A stretch of 64,000 nt of DNA. Source: Leptospira kirschneri serovar Cynopteri str. 3522 CT (GTDB taxonomy: Bacteria; Spirochaetota; Leptospiria; Leptospirales; Leptospiraceae). The translations under genes were made by a program, and so were the position numbers. The notes under the pieces were generated by a model, which did no database searches, was not told where the DNA came from, and saw nothing but the letters and a program-made list of their open reading frames with translations. Below are positions 35,254 through 48,655 of the stretch, piece after piece. Positions within the stretch are counted from its first letter, which is position 1, and each line of letters starts with the position of its first letter. The stretch lies in assembly GCF_000243695.2 (NCBI RefSeq), contig NZ_AHMN02000005.1, positions 99,501-163,500 on the forward strand, given 5' to 3'.

Positions 35254-37254
35254 TTAATTTTTGGCTGAAGGATCTTCCGTTTGAATCGATAACATTTTAT
35301 CCCTCAAAATTGCGGCTCTTTCAAAATCAAGTTCCTTAGCCGCTTTCATCATCTCTTCACGAAGTTTTTCTTTCAATACTTCCTTATTCGGAAATTTCTT
35401 AAAATTAAATTTTTTCTCCACATCTTCCAGAACCAGATCCTCCGAAGTCCGCTCCTTCTCTTCTCTTTCGATAATATCTCCTACTTCCTTTTTGATAGTC
35501 AGAGGAGTAATACCAAATTTGAGATTGTGATCTTCCTGGATCTTTCTACGGCGTTTGGTTTCTTCGATCGCTTTTGCCATAGAATCGGTTGTTTTATCTG
35601 CGTAAAGAATCGCCGTCCCATTTACGTTTCTCGCGGCACGACCAATCGTCTGTATTAGAGATTTATAATTTCTTAAAAAACCTTCCTTATCCGCGTCCAA
35701 AATAGCGACCAAAGAAACTTCTGGAATATCCAAACCTTCCCGTAAAAGATTGATTCCAATCAGAACGTCGTAAATTCCTTTTCTTAGATCTCGAATGATT
35801 CCGACACGATCCAAGGTTTCCACCTCAGAATGTAGATAAGCCACCTTTAAACCGATCTCTTCGTAATAATCGGTAAGATCTTCCGACATTTTTTTAGTGA
35901 GAGTAGTGACAAGAACCCTTTCTCCCGCGTCTATACGTTTACGAATTTCCACAAGAAGGTCTTCGATTTGATTTTTAGTAGGACGTACTTCCACCATCGG
36001 ATCCAAAAGTCCAGTTGGTCGAATGATCTGCTCTACAACCTTGGAACTCTTTTCAATTTCATACTCAGAGGGAGTTGCAGAAACATAAAGGGTTCTAGGA
36101 GTTAAAATCTCGAACTCTTGAAAATTGAGAGGCCTATTATCTAAAGCACTCGGAAGTCTAAATCCGAAGTCGACTAACGTCTGTTTGCGGGCCCTATCTC
36201 CAGCGAACATTCCTCCGATCTGCGGAATCGTTACGTGGGATTCGTCCACAATCAGAAGAAACTCTCCTTGAAAATAATCGATCAAACAGGCTGGACGTTC
36301 TCCCGGCTTTCTTCCAGTAAGATGTCTGGAATAATTTTCTATCCCGTTGCAATACCCCATTTCCTGGAGCATTTCCATATCGTAATTCGTACGGGATAAG
36401 ATCCTTTCCGCTTCCAGAAGTTTATTGTTCTTTCTAAAAAAGTCAGTCTGAGCATCCACTTCCGCTCTTATATTTTCGACCGCTTCTTTAACCTTCGGAC
36501 CGGAAGTAATAAAATGTTTTGCTGGATAAATATAAGCTTTTTCTAATTTAAAAATCGTTTGTGCGGTAACTGGATTGATTCTACTAATCGAATCGATTTC
36601 GTCCCCAAAAAATTCAATTCTGATTCCGTCGGTATGATACGCAGGATAAATTTCGATCGAATCTCCTCGAACTCGAAAGTTTCCCCTTGAAAAATCCAAA
36701 TCGTTCCGGTTATATTGTATGTGTAACAACTTACGAATTACAGCATCCCTTTCGATCGTATCACCTACTTTTAACGCTACGACTGAGTTTGTATATTCTT
36801 CCGGAGAACCTAGACCGTAGATACAAGAAACAGAACTTACAATAACCACGTCTTCCCTTTCCAACAAAGAAGAAGTGGCCCTCAATCTAAGTTTATCGAT
36901 CTCTTCGTTGATGGAACTGTCCTTTTCGATAAAAGTATCCGAAGAAGGAACATACGCCTCCGGCTGATAATAATCATAATAAGAAACAAAATATTCCACT
37001 GCGTTTTCGGGAAAGAACTCCTTAAACTCTCGAAAGAGTTGAGCCGCCAAAGTTTTGTTATGCGACAAGACCAGGGTAGGAAGTCCCAAATTTTGAATGA
37101 CCTGAGCCATTGTAAAGGTTTTACCCGAACCGGTCACACCTACCAACGTCACCTTCTTCTCTCCCTTTTGAAAAGAATCGGCTATGTTTTGGATCGCTTT
37201 GACTTGATCCCCGGCCGGCTGATATGCGGAATGAATTTTAAAAACGGAAGCCAT
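35254..37254 (-). CDS. uvrB: UvrB, excinuclease ABC subunit B
   Basis: A 666-residue nucleotide-excision-repair helicase-like protein that receives damage from UvrA and positions UvrC. Walker A GVTGSGKT is at residues 39-46, the beta-hairpin [12 protein letters not shown] near residue 92, DESHVT as motif [15 protein letters not shown] in the C-terminal helicase lobe and a UVR motif ([14 protein letters not shown]) at the C-terminus. Length and motifs are normal. It lies 6 bp after the HATPase gene in the same operon. Confidence 0.97.
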   Translation of the reverse strand: MASVFKIHSAYQPAGDQVKAIQNIADSFQKGEKKVTLVGVTGSGKTFTMAQVIQNLGLPTLVLSHNKTLAAQLFREFKEFFPENAVEYFVSYYDYYQPEAYVPSSDTFIEKDSSINEEIDKLRLRATSSLLEREDVVIVSSVSCIYGLGSPEEYTNSVVALKVGDTIERDAVIRKLLHIQYNRNDLDFSRGNFRVRGDSIEIYPAYHTDGIRIEFFGDEIDSISRINPVTAQTIFKLEKAYIYPAKHFITSGPKVKEAVENIRAEVDAQTDFFRKNNKLLEAERILSRTNYDMEMLQEMGYCNGIENYSRHLTGRKPGERPACLIDYFQGEFLLIVDESHVTIPQIGGMFAGDRARKQTLVDFGFRLPSALDNRPLNFQEFEILTPRTLYVSATPSEYEIEKSSKVVEQIIRPTGLLDPMVEVRPTKNQIEDLLVEIRKRIDAGERVLVTTLTKKMSEDLTDYYEEIGLKVAYLHSEVETLDRVGIIRDLRKGIYDVLIGINLLREGLDIPEVSLVAILDADKEGFLRNYKSLIQTIGRAARNVNGTAILYADKTTDSMAKAIEETKRRRKIQEDHNLKFGITPLTIKKEVGDIIEREEKERTSEDLVLEDVEKKFNFKKFPNKEVLKEKLREEMMKAAKELDFERAAILRDKMLSIQTEDPSAKN

Positions 37255-37260
37255 ACGAAA

Positions 37261-37929
<669 letters not shown>

Positions 37930-37974
37930 ACTTTACCCATTGAGATGTGAAATTCTGAAAGTGTAAATCCGTTT

Positions 37975-38436
37975 TTACCAAGACTTAATTTGGCGCATCG
38001 CTTCGTATGAAATCACTGCGACTGAATTACTTAAATTCAAACAACGGGAAGAATCTTCCATCGGAATTTTTAAAATCCTTTCCTGATCCCAGGAATTTTT
38101 TATTTCCAAAGGAACTCCAGAAGTTTCATTCCCAAACAAAAAAGCATCCCCTTTCCTATAACTTACGTTAGTGTAAGAGCGTTTACCGTAAATCGAAATC
38201 AGATATAGATTAGTTTCAGAAGGAAGAGCCACTTTATATTCTTCTAAAGAAGAATGAAAATAAATTTTCACCTTATCCCAATAATCTAATCCCGCTCTAC
38301 GTGCCGCCTTTTCAGAAAGGTCAAAGGACGCTTGTCCAACGATATGAAGTTCCGCCCCCAAAGCCACACAAAGTCTTGCTATGTTTCCGGTATTGGGAGG
38401 AATTTCAGGTCTATAAAGACCTATATACAAAGACAT
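37975..38436 (-). CDS. trmL: tRNA (cytidine/uridine-34-2'-O)-methyltransferase TrmL
   Basis: A 153-residue SPOUT methyltransferase. The three SpoU motifs are clear: PEIPPNTGNIARLCVALGA, FLFGNETSGVP and CLNLSNSVAVISYEAM. TrmL methylates the wobble ribose of leucine tRNAs using SAM. Length is normal for the family. It lies 4 bp after the S1-domain gene. Confidence 0.95.
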   Translation of the reverse strand: MSLYIGLYRPEIPPNTGNIARLCVALGAELHIVGQASFDLSEKAARRAGLDYWDKVKIYFHSSLEEYKVALPSETNLYLISIYGKRSYTNVSYRKGDAFLFGNETSGVPLEIKNSWDQERILKIPMEDSSRCLNLSNSVAVISYEAMRQIKSW

Positions 38437-38440
38437 AAAA

Positions 38441-39595
<1,155 letters not shown>

Positions 39596-39597
39596 TT

Positions 39598-41023
<1,426 letters not shown>

Positions 41024-41026
41024 ACA

Positions 41027-41728
41027 ATGCTCATGGAGATGGGGCAGGAAATCCGAGAAATATCCGACAATATCCGCCTAACAATCGAGAACGGAAAAAT
41101 CCTGTCTTTGAAGACTCACAGGATAACTCATTCCGTCGAAGAACATATCCAAAAGGCAGTCGGACTGATTCTGGATAAGATGACTCATCCAACTTTGATT
41201 CCTACGGTTTATACGATAATAAAAGAGTTGGCGATCAACGCTTGCAAAGCAAATCAAAAAAGGATTTTTTTCGAAGAAAAAGGCCTGGACCTAAACGATC
41301 CTTCCGATTACGAAAAGGGAGTTAGAGAATATAAGAGTCTTTTCAGCGAAAAGATGTCCGAACTTTACGGACAAAAAGCTCAAAAAAAGGGATACTATTG
41401 TTTGATCAGTTTTCACTATTCCTTAAATGGAATCAGGATCGAAGTAATCAATAACGCACCTATTACACAACAGGAAGAAAAATCTCTCCGCGAAAAACTG
41501 GAAAAAGGTATGCGTTATAACGACATCGCACAATTTTATTTGGACAACGCCGACAACACGGAAGGCGCCGGAATTGGATTGGCTCTCATTCTAATTATGC
41601 TCAAAGGAGAAGGGATCGATCCTTCTTACTTCAGAATCATTATCAGGGAAGACATTACAATCGCAAGATTAGAAATTCCTCTCAGTCCTGACTTTCAAAG
41701 TCTTAGAAAACAAGATCAAAAAAATTAA
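41027..41728 (+). CDS. HATPase-domain protein, unknown partner
   Basis: From the ATG at 41027 the product is 233 residues; ATG 40994 or TTG 40961 are alternatives and overlap the divergent gene. GHKL ATPase features are visible: PTVYTIIKELAINACKANQ (N-box, near residue 65) and NTEGAGIGLALILIMLKGEG (G-box). Between them is a charged insertion (EEKGLDLNDPSDYEKGVREY). No His-phosphotransfer domain or receiver is present. It could be an anti-sigma kinase or a signalling ATPase. Its stop directly abuts the ATG of the glycosyltransferase, so the two are probably co-transcribed. Confidence 0.75.
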   Translation: MLMEMGQEIREISDNIRLTIENGKILSLKTHRITHSVEEHIQKAVGLILDKMTHPTLIPTVYTIIKELAINACKANQKRIFFEEKGLDLNDPSDYEKGVREYKSLFSEKMSELYGQKAQKKGYYCLISFHYSLNGIRIEVINNAPITQQEEKSLREKLEKGMRYNDIAQFYLDNADNTEGAGIGLALILIMLKGEGIDPSYFRIIIREDITIARLEIPLSPDFQSLRKQDQKN

Positions 41729-42496
41729 ATGCGACTTCCTCTTTCCGTTTGTATCATCACTCTCAACGAAGAAGACAATCTAGAACGTTGTCTGAAACCT
41801 TTGGACTTTGTTTCCGAAATTATAATCGTAGATTCAGGCTCCAAAGATCAAACCGTAAAAATCGCCCGAAAATATAAGGCCAAAGTACGTAAGAGAAAAT
41901 TCGACAACTATGTAAGTCAGAAAAACTTTGCTCTTTCTCTCGTTCAAAATGAATGGGTATTAACCCTGGACGCAGACGAAGAAGTTTCTACAGACTTAAA
42001 GGAAGAGATTTTAGCACTTTTTCAAAACGGACTTCCTACCGTGGACGGTTATTCTACTCCTAGACTAACCTGGTATCTAGGAAAATGGATTCGTCACGGA
42101 GGTTGGTATCCAAACCGAAGAATCCGTCTTTTTCATAGATCCAAAGGTAAATTTGGAGGTGGGATCGTTCACGAAACGATTCAACTTCAAGGTACATGCA
42201 AAAAATTGAATTCTCCTGTGTATCATTATTCCTATAAAAGTATAGGAGACCATATACGTTTTATCAACGCCTATTCAGAGTTAGGTGCTCAGGAAAAATT
42301 CAACGCCGGTAAAAAAAGTGGTCTTTTTCATGCGTTTCTGGAAGGTTTTTATAAAACGTTTTGGATGTATTTTATACGACTGGGTTTTTTAGACGGTAAA
42401 CAGGGTTTTATTTTAGCAACTTTCGGATTTTATTATAATTTTCTTAAGTATATCAAACTATATGAAATGAATCTGAAAGATAAAAAAGAAGAATAG
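41729..42496 (+). CDS. Family 2 glycosyltransferase (WaaE/LgtF-like)
   Basis: A 255-residue GT2 enzyme. N-terminal LSVCIITLNEEDNLERCL, the IIIVDSGSKDQT nucleotide loop and the metal-binding LTLDADEEVS (DAD) are typical of LPS-core glucosyltransferases of the WaaE/LgtF kind; a HETIQLQG segment follows. A C-terminal hydrophobic stretch (WMYFIRLGFLDGKQGFILAT) may associate with the inner membrane. It likely adds a sugar to LPS or a related glycoconjugate on the cytoplasmic face. Confidence 0.9.
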   Translation: MRLPLSVCIITLNEEDNLERCLKPLDFVSEIIIVDSGSKDQTVKIARKYKAKVRKRKFDNYVSQKNFALSLVQNEWVLTLDADEEVSTDLKEEILALFQNGLPTVDGYSTPRLTWYLGKWIRHGGWYPNRRIRLFHRSKGKFGGGIVHETIQLQGTCKKLNSPVYHYSYKSIGDHIRFINAYSELGAQEKFNAGKKSGLFHAFLEGFYKTFWMYFIRLGFLDGKQGFILATFGFYYNFLKYIKLYEMNLKDKKEE

Positions 42497-42612
42497 AAGT
42501 TACTATTCTATAAAATCCAAAGAAGTATTCTTAATATTTATTTTCTTCATGAAATTGTTATTTTGCGATTGCCATTCGATCAAAAATTCATTTTATAGAG
42601 GTTTCCCTAAAT

Positions 42613-42705
42613 TACTCATAACTATATAATAAAGTATCTAATATTTTGTATGGAATCAGTGTTTTGTGATAAAATTAACGGTACTCAATTTTATAGAGAT
42701 CAGTA
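42613..42705 (+). repeat. Family B element, copy 5 (near consensus)
   Basis: Starts TACTCATAACTATATAATA and ends TTTTATAGAGATCAGTA; 93 bp, TA-bounded. Confidence 0.87.
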
Positions 42706-42994
42706 ACGTAAGTTCGGCGTAAGAGATTTAATTCGTTTTATAAAAACCTGATTTTTCTATAAAAAACCAATGTAGAACTCCCAGACCCGAATCACAAAAA
42801 ATGAATGTTTAAAAATTTATTATACGACTGATCTGTGGGAACTCTCATAAATCGTAGATGATCAGTTAAACTTTGAAAATTGTGGGAACTAATACAAAAA
42901 CCCAATTAGATTTTTGCACAAAACGACTATTTTGCAGTCATCATCAAAATTTAAATTCAATTTTAAGTGGGCCCTTACGCCAAACACACGTTAA
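42704..42994. repeat. Family D element adjoining family B copy 5
   Basis: Starts TAACGTAAGTTCGGCGTAA and ends CCAAACACACGTTAA. It includes two GTGGGAACT units about 47 bp apart, resembling the 46-bp array unit. Confidence 0.6.
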
Positions 42995-43092
42995 ATTAAT
43001 GTGTGTTCAATTCTTGGCAAATTACTCGCTTTAAAAATCTTGAACCATATTGAGTTGAAATTTTTATCCATTCCAAAAGTCTAAATCGAAGT

Positions 43093-43294
43093 AAATCCAG
43101 CGTAAGAAAACTAGAGCAAATCCAACTTGTCTGTAACAAAACCGGACCGGGTTCTTTAGCTCTGGTCAACAAATTGCATAAAAGAAACGTAATATGATAT
43201 TGCACCTTTAGGTTCAACTTATGATAGAACGCGATTTGTCAAGCACGCATAGAAACGAGACGGCTTTAGTTTGAAAGAGTGTTTTGCTGAGTTC
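43093..43294 (+). repeat. About 200-bp dispersed repeat, copy 1
   Basis: Nearly identical to 45094-45282 with only a few substitutions, a 2-bp deletion and a diverged 3' end. It shares the AATCCAACTTGTC, GGTCAACAAATTGCATAAAA and GAACGCGATTTGTCAAGC blocks with the 805-bp repeat and other D elements. Confidence 0.85.
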
Positions 43295-43449
43295 TTTTGC
43301 ATAGATCCTTTTCGTGTTAAATTAACTTATCTTTAAAAACGTTTTTCATTTTTCAAAAAGTTCTATTCTCAATCAAAATTTTACGTTGTTTTGCTAAAAG
43401 GTTGAAAGAAATTCTTTCGAGCATTTGATATATTGCCGAAAAATTATAT

Positions 43450-44082
43450 ATGAATTGCTCTACAATTTTACTCTATCGATTCTTTTGTTTGTTTCTTTTG
43501 ATAACTTATATCTCTTGTAGTTCTGTATCCAACCAAAGAATACACTTAGAAAAAAAAGTTTCTTTCACTCAAATTGAAGAGGCACAATCTTTTTTACATA
43601 CATTAGAAATACATTTTCAGATTATCACCGAAATTTTACAAAATATAAGAATCTTGGCTGTCAGAAGTTCGCATAAGAACCACATACAAGAAGATCGAAA
43701 TCAATTTGATCTAGAATTCCAGGAATTGCTAAAAGAAATCTGTAGAATTCGAGAAAGCGCTCGTTTCAGAAACATTTTTTTATTAGATACTGAAAACTCT
43801 TCTCGGCCTATAAGCATATCGTTACAAATTGATCCACAAAGTTCTCCGATTTTGCTACCATTACCAGAACTTCAACCGGAAGAATTTGGTCTTCACACTT
43901 GGAGTCTAAAAAAATTTCAGAGTAAAATGAATGTAAAAACGAACACCGCTGCGGTTCAATCTATAGATATTATAAATAACTCTCTTTCAAAGATAGCTTT
44001 CGAGAGAGCTACAATTGGAGCTTCGTGGGAACGGCTAAGTTATAGTAAACGTTTGCGTGACTCATTGTCAAATATATATTAA
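43450..44082 (+). CDS. Lipoprotein built from flagellin D1-like sequence
   Basis: A 210-residue protein. An N-terminal hydrophobic signal ends at ITYISC (Cys23), suggesting a lipoprotein. Residues about 37-112 (SFTQIEEAQSFL, ITEILQNIRILAVRSS, EFQELLKEICRIRESARFRN, IFLLD) match the N-terminal D1 helices of spirochaetal FlaB flagellins. SLQIDPQ and EEFGLHTWSL resemble the central FlaB part. The C-terminus (INNSLSKIAFERATIGA, SWERLSYSKRLRDSL) matches the C-terminal D1 helix. Both D0 polymerisation helices are absent: the N-terminal one is replaced by the lipoprotein signal and the C-terminal one is missing. It is therefore unlikely to polymerise as a filament; a membrane-anchored flagellin-like role is inferred. 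It is flanked by repeats. Confidence 0.75.
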   Translation: MNCSTILLYRFFCLFLLITYISCSSVSNQRIHLEKKVSFTQIEEAQSFLHTLEIHFQIITEILQNIRILAVRSSHKNHIQEDRNQFDLEFQELLKEICRIRESARFRNIFLLDTENSSRPISISLQIDPQSSPILLPLPELQPEEFGLHTWSLKKFQSKMNVKTNTAAVQSIDIINNSLSKIAFERATIGASWERLSYSKRLRDSLSNIY

Positions 44083-44108
44083 AGAAAGTCGATCAACAAT
44101 TTTAGAAT

Positions 44109-44261
44109 TTACTTTTTGTTATTTTTCTGCGGAGGTGGGGGAGTATTTGGTTTTGGCTCGTTAGTATTATTTTTAATATTCCCTTTCATAAAACCTTCGG
44201 TAATCGGTTTTATTTGACCGTCATGCCTTATATCTGTACTGCCTTTTTTCTCATCCGCCAT
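44109..44261 (-). CDS. Small basic/Pro-Asn-rich protein (50 residues), hypothetical
   Basis: A 50-codon frame on the minus strand (MADEKKGSTDIRHDGQIKP, ending PNTPPPPQKNNKK) with a good ribosome site (GAGAGG, five bases before the ATG). It is convergent with the flagellin-like lipoprotein, whose stop is 27 bp away. Hydrophilic with a proline run and a lysine-rich end, so probably disordered. No family recognised; codon use is plausible. Confidence 0.5.
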   Translation of the reverse strand: MADEKKGSTDIRHDGQIKPITEGFMKGNIKNNTNEPKPNTPPPPQKNNKK

Positions 44262-44689
44262 AAAACCTCTCAATATTTCGATTTACATTTCATTGGACAA
44301 TGACGTATAAACTGAATTCAAATTGTAAAGTTCTTTTTGTCCCTTCATCTATTTTCATTCAAAACTTATAATAAAATGTCCAAGGTTCATATCGAAGTTC
44401 ATGGGAACTCATTAAAATCGTTATAAAATTTACACCTTTCCGTTTTTATGAAAGCAAAAACCGCTTTTAAACTTTTCTTTGAAAAAAACAGTAGATAAGT
44501 ATTTTAAAGAAATACGATATAACAAAGGGTATTTTTAGAAAATATCATTTTACGATTCTGCCCCCAGAACTCGTACTAAAAATTATTTAGAAGTTATATT
44601 AGAATAATTGCAATCTCTATTTGAATAAAAATAAAGTATTTTTGAGATCAGCTTTTAATGATCATTCTCAAATAACGAACAGAATTGTT

Positions 44690-44780
44690 GAAAATTTTAT
44701 AGTTCAAATTAACAAACTACCCCAATCGACCGTTTTTATAAAACAGAAGCAAATAGAGAATTAATTTTTCAACAACTCTA
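44690..44780 (-). repeat. Family A element, copy 7
   Basis: Left end CAGAATTGTTGAAAATTTTA (first T mutated), right end AATTTTTCAACAACTCTA; 91 bp. Confidence 0.75.
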
Positions 44781-44787
44781 TATACCT

Positions 44788-44960
44788 TTAACGTGAGTTC
44801 GACATAAGAAAGAATTTTTTAAAAGTATGAGTTCTTACAATTTTAGGATTTGTTCGTGAAATCGTGACTTGTGGTAGTTCCCACATTTTAGAAATCAATC
44901 TGTAAAATTTAGACTCCAACTTTTTTCAGAAAAAAATAAATCACGACCGAACCATGTTAA
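44788..44960. repeat. Family D element
   Basis: Begins TTAACGTGAGTTCGACATAA eight bases after family A copy 7 and ends CCGAACCATGTTAA. The interior has the TAGTTCCCACATTTTAG block. Confidence 0.65.
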
Positions 44961-45093
44961 AATATAAATTTGTGAGAGTTTCTACAGATTCGGTCGCATT
45001 ACGAATTTTTAAACATTCATTTTTTGTGATTCGAGTCTGGGAATTTCACATTTATTTTTTAACGATTTACACTTCAATCCTGTAAATTCTAGA

Positions 45094-45282
45094 TAAGAAA
45101 ACTAGAGCAAATCCAACTTGTCTGTAACAAAATCGGACCGGGTTCTTTAATTCTGGTCAACAAATTGCATAAAAGAAACGTAATATGATATTGCACCTTT
45201 AGGTTCAACTTATGATAGAACGCGATTTGTCAAGCACGCATAGAAACGACGGCTTTAGTTTGAAAGAACATTCTGCTGAGTT
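45094..45282 (+). repeat. About 200-bp dispersed repeat, copy 2
   Basis: Partner of 43093-43294, in the same orientation about 2 kb downstream; the two flank the flagellin-like lipoprotein and the 50-residue ORF. Confidence 0.85.
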
Positions 45283-45472
45283 TCCACGCTTAATCGCTTT
45301 CGCACCAGATTTTATCGAACTAACGTGAAACGGCGATTTTATGATAAACGTTTAGGTACTTAATTTGATAGAGATGAGTATTAGACCTACAAACTATTCT
45401 GCAAGTCGTCCAACCAACTAACAATGACGCAAGCGTTTGACTCAACTAAACGCCTTTTCTATGGGTTGAAGT

Positions 45473-45874
45473 TTAATCCCTTCTTTCTTTATTGTGATTG
45501 ATGCGGTTCATAATATAAAGAGCAAGTAGACCGCCCAATAAAACCGCGAGTAAGTTTACGTTTGAAATTTGGTAGATACCGAATTTAGGTGAGACAAGCC
45601 AAAGAACTACCGAACGAATAAAATCTTGAAGCAGAGAAAGTATAATCAAAGACCCGAGAAGAGCCACGATTAGCGCTCCCCAAAAACCGCCTAGAAGATC
45701 CTTACGTTTGTAATAGTAATAATACCAAGAAAGTCCACCGGAAATCCCAACTACAAATAAAACATCCAGAATGGTAGTCCACCAAGGTGAGCCCGAAAAA
45801 GAAGCAAGAGGAATCAAAAAGAGTTGTCCGCTCAGTTCGTGTAAAAAAGAATCAGGTAAATTCAATAGGCTCAT
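45473..45874 (-). CDS. Small integral membrane protein, unknown function
   Basis: A 133-residue protein with three to four hydrophobic helices (about residues 17-50, 62-92, 106-123), the first followed by WYYYYYKRKD. No domain recognised. It is divergent from aroE across about 170 bp. Orientation and length are plausible; likely an inner-membrane protein. Confidence 0.68.
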   Translation of the reverse strand: MSLLNLPDSFLHELSGQLFLIPLASFSGSPWWTTILDVLFVVGISGGLSWYYYYYKRKDLLGGFWGALIVALLGSLIILSLLQDFIRSVVLWLVSPKFGIYQISNVNLLAVLLGGLLALYIMNRINHNKERRD

Positions 45875-46046
45875 TCCAATACAGCATTTTCGGGAATTGT
45901 CTTTTTAGTCGACTCATTTTAGTAATTGCTCTGAAACTTGCTTCTTTTGGTACAAAAAAGTCAAAAGTTCTGAGAAATTTAACAAGAAACGAATTGAAGA
46001 AATCAAATCTTGTTTGTAAAGCCAAACGAAAAAGAGAAAACTAAAT

Positions 46047-46919
46047 TTGAAAACCAAAACAAATCAGACGGTTAAAACTTTCGGTATAGTTGGATTTCCT
46101 CTTTCACATTCTCTCTCCCCTTTAATTCATAATTCAATTTATAAAGATAAAAGTATTAACGCCTCGTATCTAGTTTTTGAAACTCCAGACTTAAATATAG
46201 AAAAAATACAAGAATTCCGAAACTCCGGAATCTTAGGACTTTCCGTAACTATTCCTCATAAAGAAAACGCCTTTGCTCTCGCAGATAAAGCAGATGATAC
46301 ATCTAGAATTATGAAAGCTTCGAACACTTTGTTGATCGGACCAGACTCTATTTACGCATACAACACCGATGGAGATGGCGCCTATCGTTCCATATTAGAA
46401 TTTTCTCCAGAATCCTTAAGAACCGGAAAAGTAGTGATCTTAGGAAGCGGAGGAAGCGCAAGAGGAATCGCATTTAGTCTTGCAGTTTCAGGTAAAATTC
46501 AAAACTTACTTGTGTGTTCCAGAAATGAAATTACCGCAAAAGAAATTTGTTTATTAGTTGCTAAAAATTCAAACGTAAAGGCGGAACCAATTTCGCAAGA
46601 TCTGTTACTTGATCGAAAAGAAGAAATTTCATTAGTCATTCATACAACTCCTTTAGGAATGAAAGGACAATCACCAGGTCCGTATCTTCCCGAAAATTTT
46701 TTTAACCCGAATATGACTCTTTTTGATATAGTTTATAATCCTCTAGAAACTCCTTTGGTCAAAGCGGCGCAAAAAGCGGGAACAAAAATCATTCCCGGAT
46801 CGGAAATGCTTTTGTATCAGGCAATGAAACAGTTCGAACTTTTTACAGGAATTTCGCCTAACGCAGAAGATATAATCAAAACTAGGGAACGTCTATCTAA
46901 AGCATTAGAAAATCGATGA
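46047..46919 (+). CDS. aroE: Shikimate dehydrogenase
   Basis: A 290-residue NADPH-dependent enzyme reducing 3-dehydroshikimate to shikimate in aromatic amino acid synthesis. Substrate motifs [24 protein letters not shown] (Lys) and NTDGDGAY (Asp) are present, as is the NADP loop [11 protein letters not shown] and a C-terminal [14 protein letters not shown]. The start is a TTG at 46047 (no nearby ATG). The stop overlaps folC by 4 bp (ATGA). Confidence 0.96.
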   Translation: MKTKTNQTVKTFGIVGFPLSHSLSPLIHNSIYKDKSINASYLVFETPDLNIEKIQEFRNSGILGLSVTIPHKENAFALADKADDTSRIMKASNTLLIGPDSIYAYNTDGDGAYRSILEFSPESLRTGKVVILGSGGSARGIAFSLAVSGKIQNLLVCSRNEITAKEICLLVAKNSNVKAEPISQDLLLDRKEEISLVIHTTPLGMKGQSPGPYLPENFFNPNMTLFDIVYNPLETPLVKAAQKAGTKIIPGSEMLLYQAMKQFELFTGISPNAEDIIKTRERLSKALENR

Positions 46920-48208
46920 ATTCAGATTTCGACTTTTTAGAATTTGCAAACGGACTTTCTAATTTAGAAAAGAGCAGAAACTTCAACGTTTTTACCGGTT
47001 ATTCCTTGGAACCGTTTGCCAAAACCTTAAAAAAGTTTGGTTTTGATCAAAGAAACGAATCTACTTTTTGTAGAATCTCAGTAGTAGGAACAAATGCAAA
47101 AGGTTCTATCACTCATTTTTTAGGAGAATATTTTCGGATCTATGGTTTCAAAACGGGACTTTACACTTCACCTCATTTAATTAGTCCTTTGGAAAGAATT
47201 CGGATAGGAACCAAATCTCAAAATTTCAGAAACATTCTCACAAAAGAATTGGATCAATTGTTAAACGAATGGAAATCTCTCAAAGCCATTGAAGATTTAA
47301 AATCTTTTTCTTTTTTTGAACTTTTTACGTGTGCCTCCTTTTCCTTTTTTGAAAAAGAATCTATGGAAATTCAAATTTACGAGGCAGGTCTTGGAGGTAG
47401 GTTAGACGCAACCAAACTCTGCGACCCGGACATAGTCGTTTTAGGAGTAATAGGTTTAGATCATAAAGAAATATTAGGAAATACGAAAGAAGAAATCTTA
47501 GAAGAAAAACTCGGAATCTGTACTTCCAACACAAAAGCACTTTTTGCAATCGAACAAAAAGAGCCGGAATTAAACGAAAAAATCTCATCTTGGTGTTCTC
47601 AGTACGGAATTGATTGTACTATCATTCCTCAAATCCCATCTAAAAACACATATCTTAAAAAAAATCAGATCTTTTCTTATCAAGTATTTCAAGATATTCT
47701 AAAATTTGATTTCTTTTTAAAATCTACCAATAAAAAAATCGATCTAGGATTTCCTAAATCTGAAACTGTTTCCTCAATTTCAAATGCACTTAGCTTCGAA
47801 ATTTTTGAAAAATACATAACTTCTCCTCCGGGTAGATTAAGCGTTTTACGACATTCTCCTCTTATCGTTTTTGATCCTGCACACAATCCAGATGCTTTTA
47901 TAGAAACCCTACGAAGTTTATCCTTTCTTTTCCCATCTCATAGATTTCGAATTTATGCGGGTTTGTTAAAAGATAAGGACGGAAACGGTATTTTGGAAAT
48001 TTTAAGAAAAGCGCGTAACAAATCGGATATTTTGGGGTTTCAATTTTTAAAGGAAAATGGGTTTGTTATTCCAGACAACTGCCATTCAGAAGAAACGATC
48101 TCAGACTCTGAATTTAGATCCGTATTACAACGTTTAGATGATCCTTTCGAACCAATTTTGATTTTAGGTAGCTTTCGTTTATTTCCGATTGTTATCGATC
48201 TACTCTGA
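46916..48208 (+). CDS. folC: FolC-type folylpolyglutamate/dihydrofolate synthase
   Basis: A 430-residue ATP-dependent ligase of the Mur/FolC family. The ATP loop reads [16 protein letters not shown] (a usual Gly is Ala: GTNAKGS instead of GTNGKGS), then [18 protein letters not shown] and [19 protein letters not shown] and [10 protein letters not shown] complete the Mur-ligase signature. It adds glutamate to folates and possibly dihydropteroate. It overlaps aroE, so the two are co-translated. Confidence 0.94.
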   Translation: MNSDFDFLEFANGLSNLEKSRNFNVFTGYSLEPFAKTLKKFGFDQRNESTFCRISVVGTNAKGSITHFLGEYFRIYGFKTGLYTSPHLISPLERIRIGTKSQNFRNILTKELDQLLNEWKSLKAIEDLKSFSFFELFTCASFSFFEKESMEIQIYEAGLGGRLDATKLCDPDIVVLGVIGLDHKEILGNTKEEILEEKLGICTSNTKALFAIEQKEPELNEKISSWCSQYGIDCTIIPQIPSKNTYLKKNQIFSYQVFQDILKFDFFLKSTNKKIDLGFPKSETVSSISNALSFEIFEKYITSPPGRLSVLRHSPLIVFDPAHNPDAFIETLRSLSFLFPSHRFRIYAGLLKDKDGNGILEILRKARNKSDILGFQFLKENGFVIPDNCHSEETISDSEFRSVLQRLDDPFEPILILGSFRLFPIVIDLL

Positions 48209-48434
48209 TAAAACTAAAAAGAATGAACGCAATCTTTCTACAGAGAGTATAAAAATGAAAAGTGAGTTTTTGTGGAAACGTAATAGTTCCCACAAATTAA
48301 GTTTCTTTTCTTTGTGATTTTGAAATCAATTTGTCTGTGAATACTACATTTTACAGACAAACTAGGGTATTGAGGGAGTTCCCACATTTTCAAAATCAAC
48401 TGTAGAACCTGGATTTGTAATAGTTCCCACAAAT

Positions 48435-48553
48435 TACTACTCGAACGTATAAAAATAGCACTAAAAGCTAATCATCAATTTTGCAGAGATGTAGAAATTT
48501 TCAAAAAATGGGATTTAATCCGGATTTGTCGACTTTTTGAAGTGTTCCTACAT
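48435..48553. repeat. Family C element, truncated copy 5
   Basis: The left end TACTACTCGAACGTATAAA is intact, but the right inverted end is missing; family A copy 8 begins directly at 48554, so the C copy is broken at that point. Confidence 0.65.
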
Positions 48554-48655
48554 TAGAGTTGTTGAAAATTCCATAGTTCAGTTTAACAAAACTAATTCAA
48601 TTGCTCGTTTCCTTGAAATAGAAACAGATGGAGAATTCATTTTTCAACAATTCTA
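48554..48655 (-). repeat. Family A element, copy 8
   Basis: TAGAGTTGTTGAAAATTCC at the left and TTTTTCAACAATTCTA at the right; 102 bp. Confidence 0.8.

Larger units (their letters stand above)
42497..43449. other. Gene-free, repeat-filled region
   Basis: It contains a family B element (42613-42705), a family D element beginning at its right TA (42704-42994), and a long-form D segment (43093-43294) nearly identical to 45094-45282. The last 100 bp upstream of the flagellin-like gene are AT-rich and may hold its promoter. No gene is seen. Confidence 0.7.
44262..45472. other. Gene-free region with repeats
   Basis: Contains a family A element (44690-44780), a family D element (44788-44960), the second 200-bp repeat (45094-45282), further CGAACTAACGTGA-type D ends and AT-rich DNA. 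No credible gene is seen. Confidence 0.7.
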
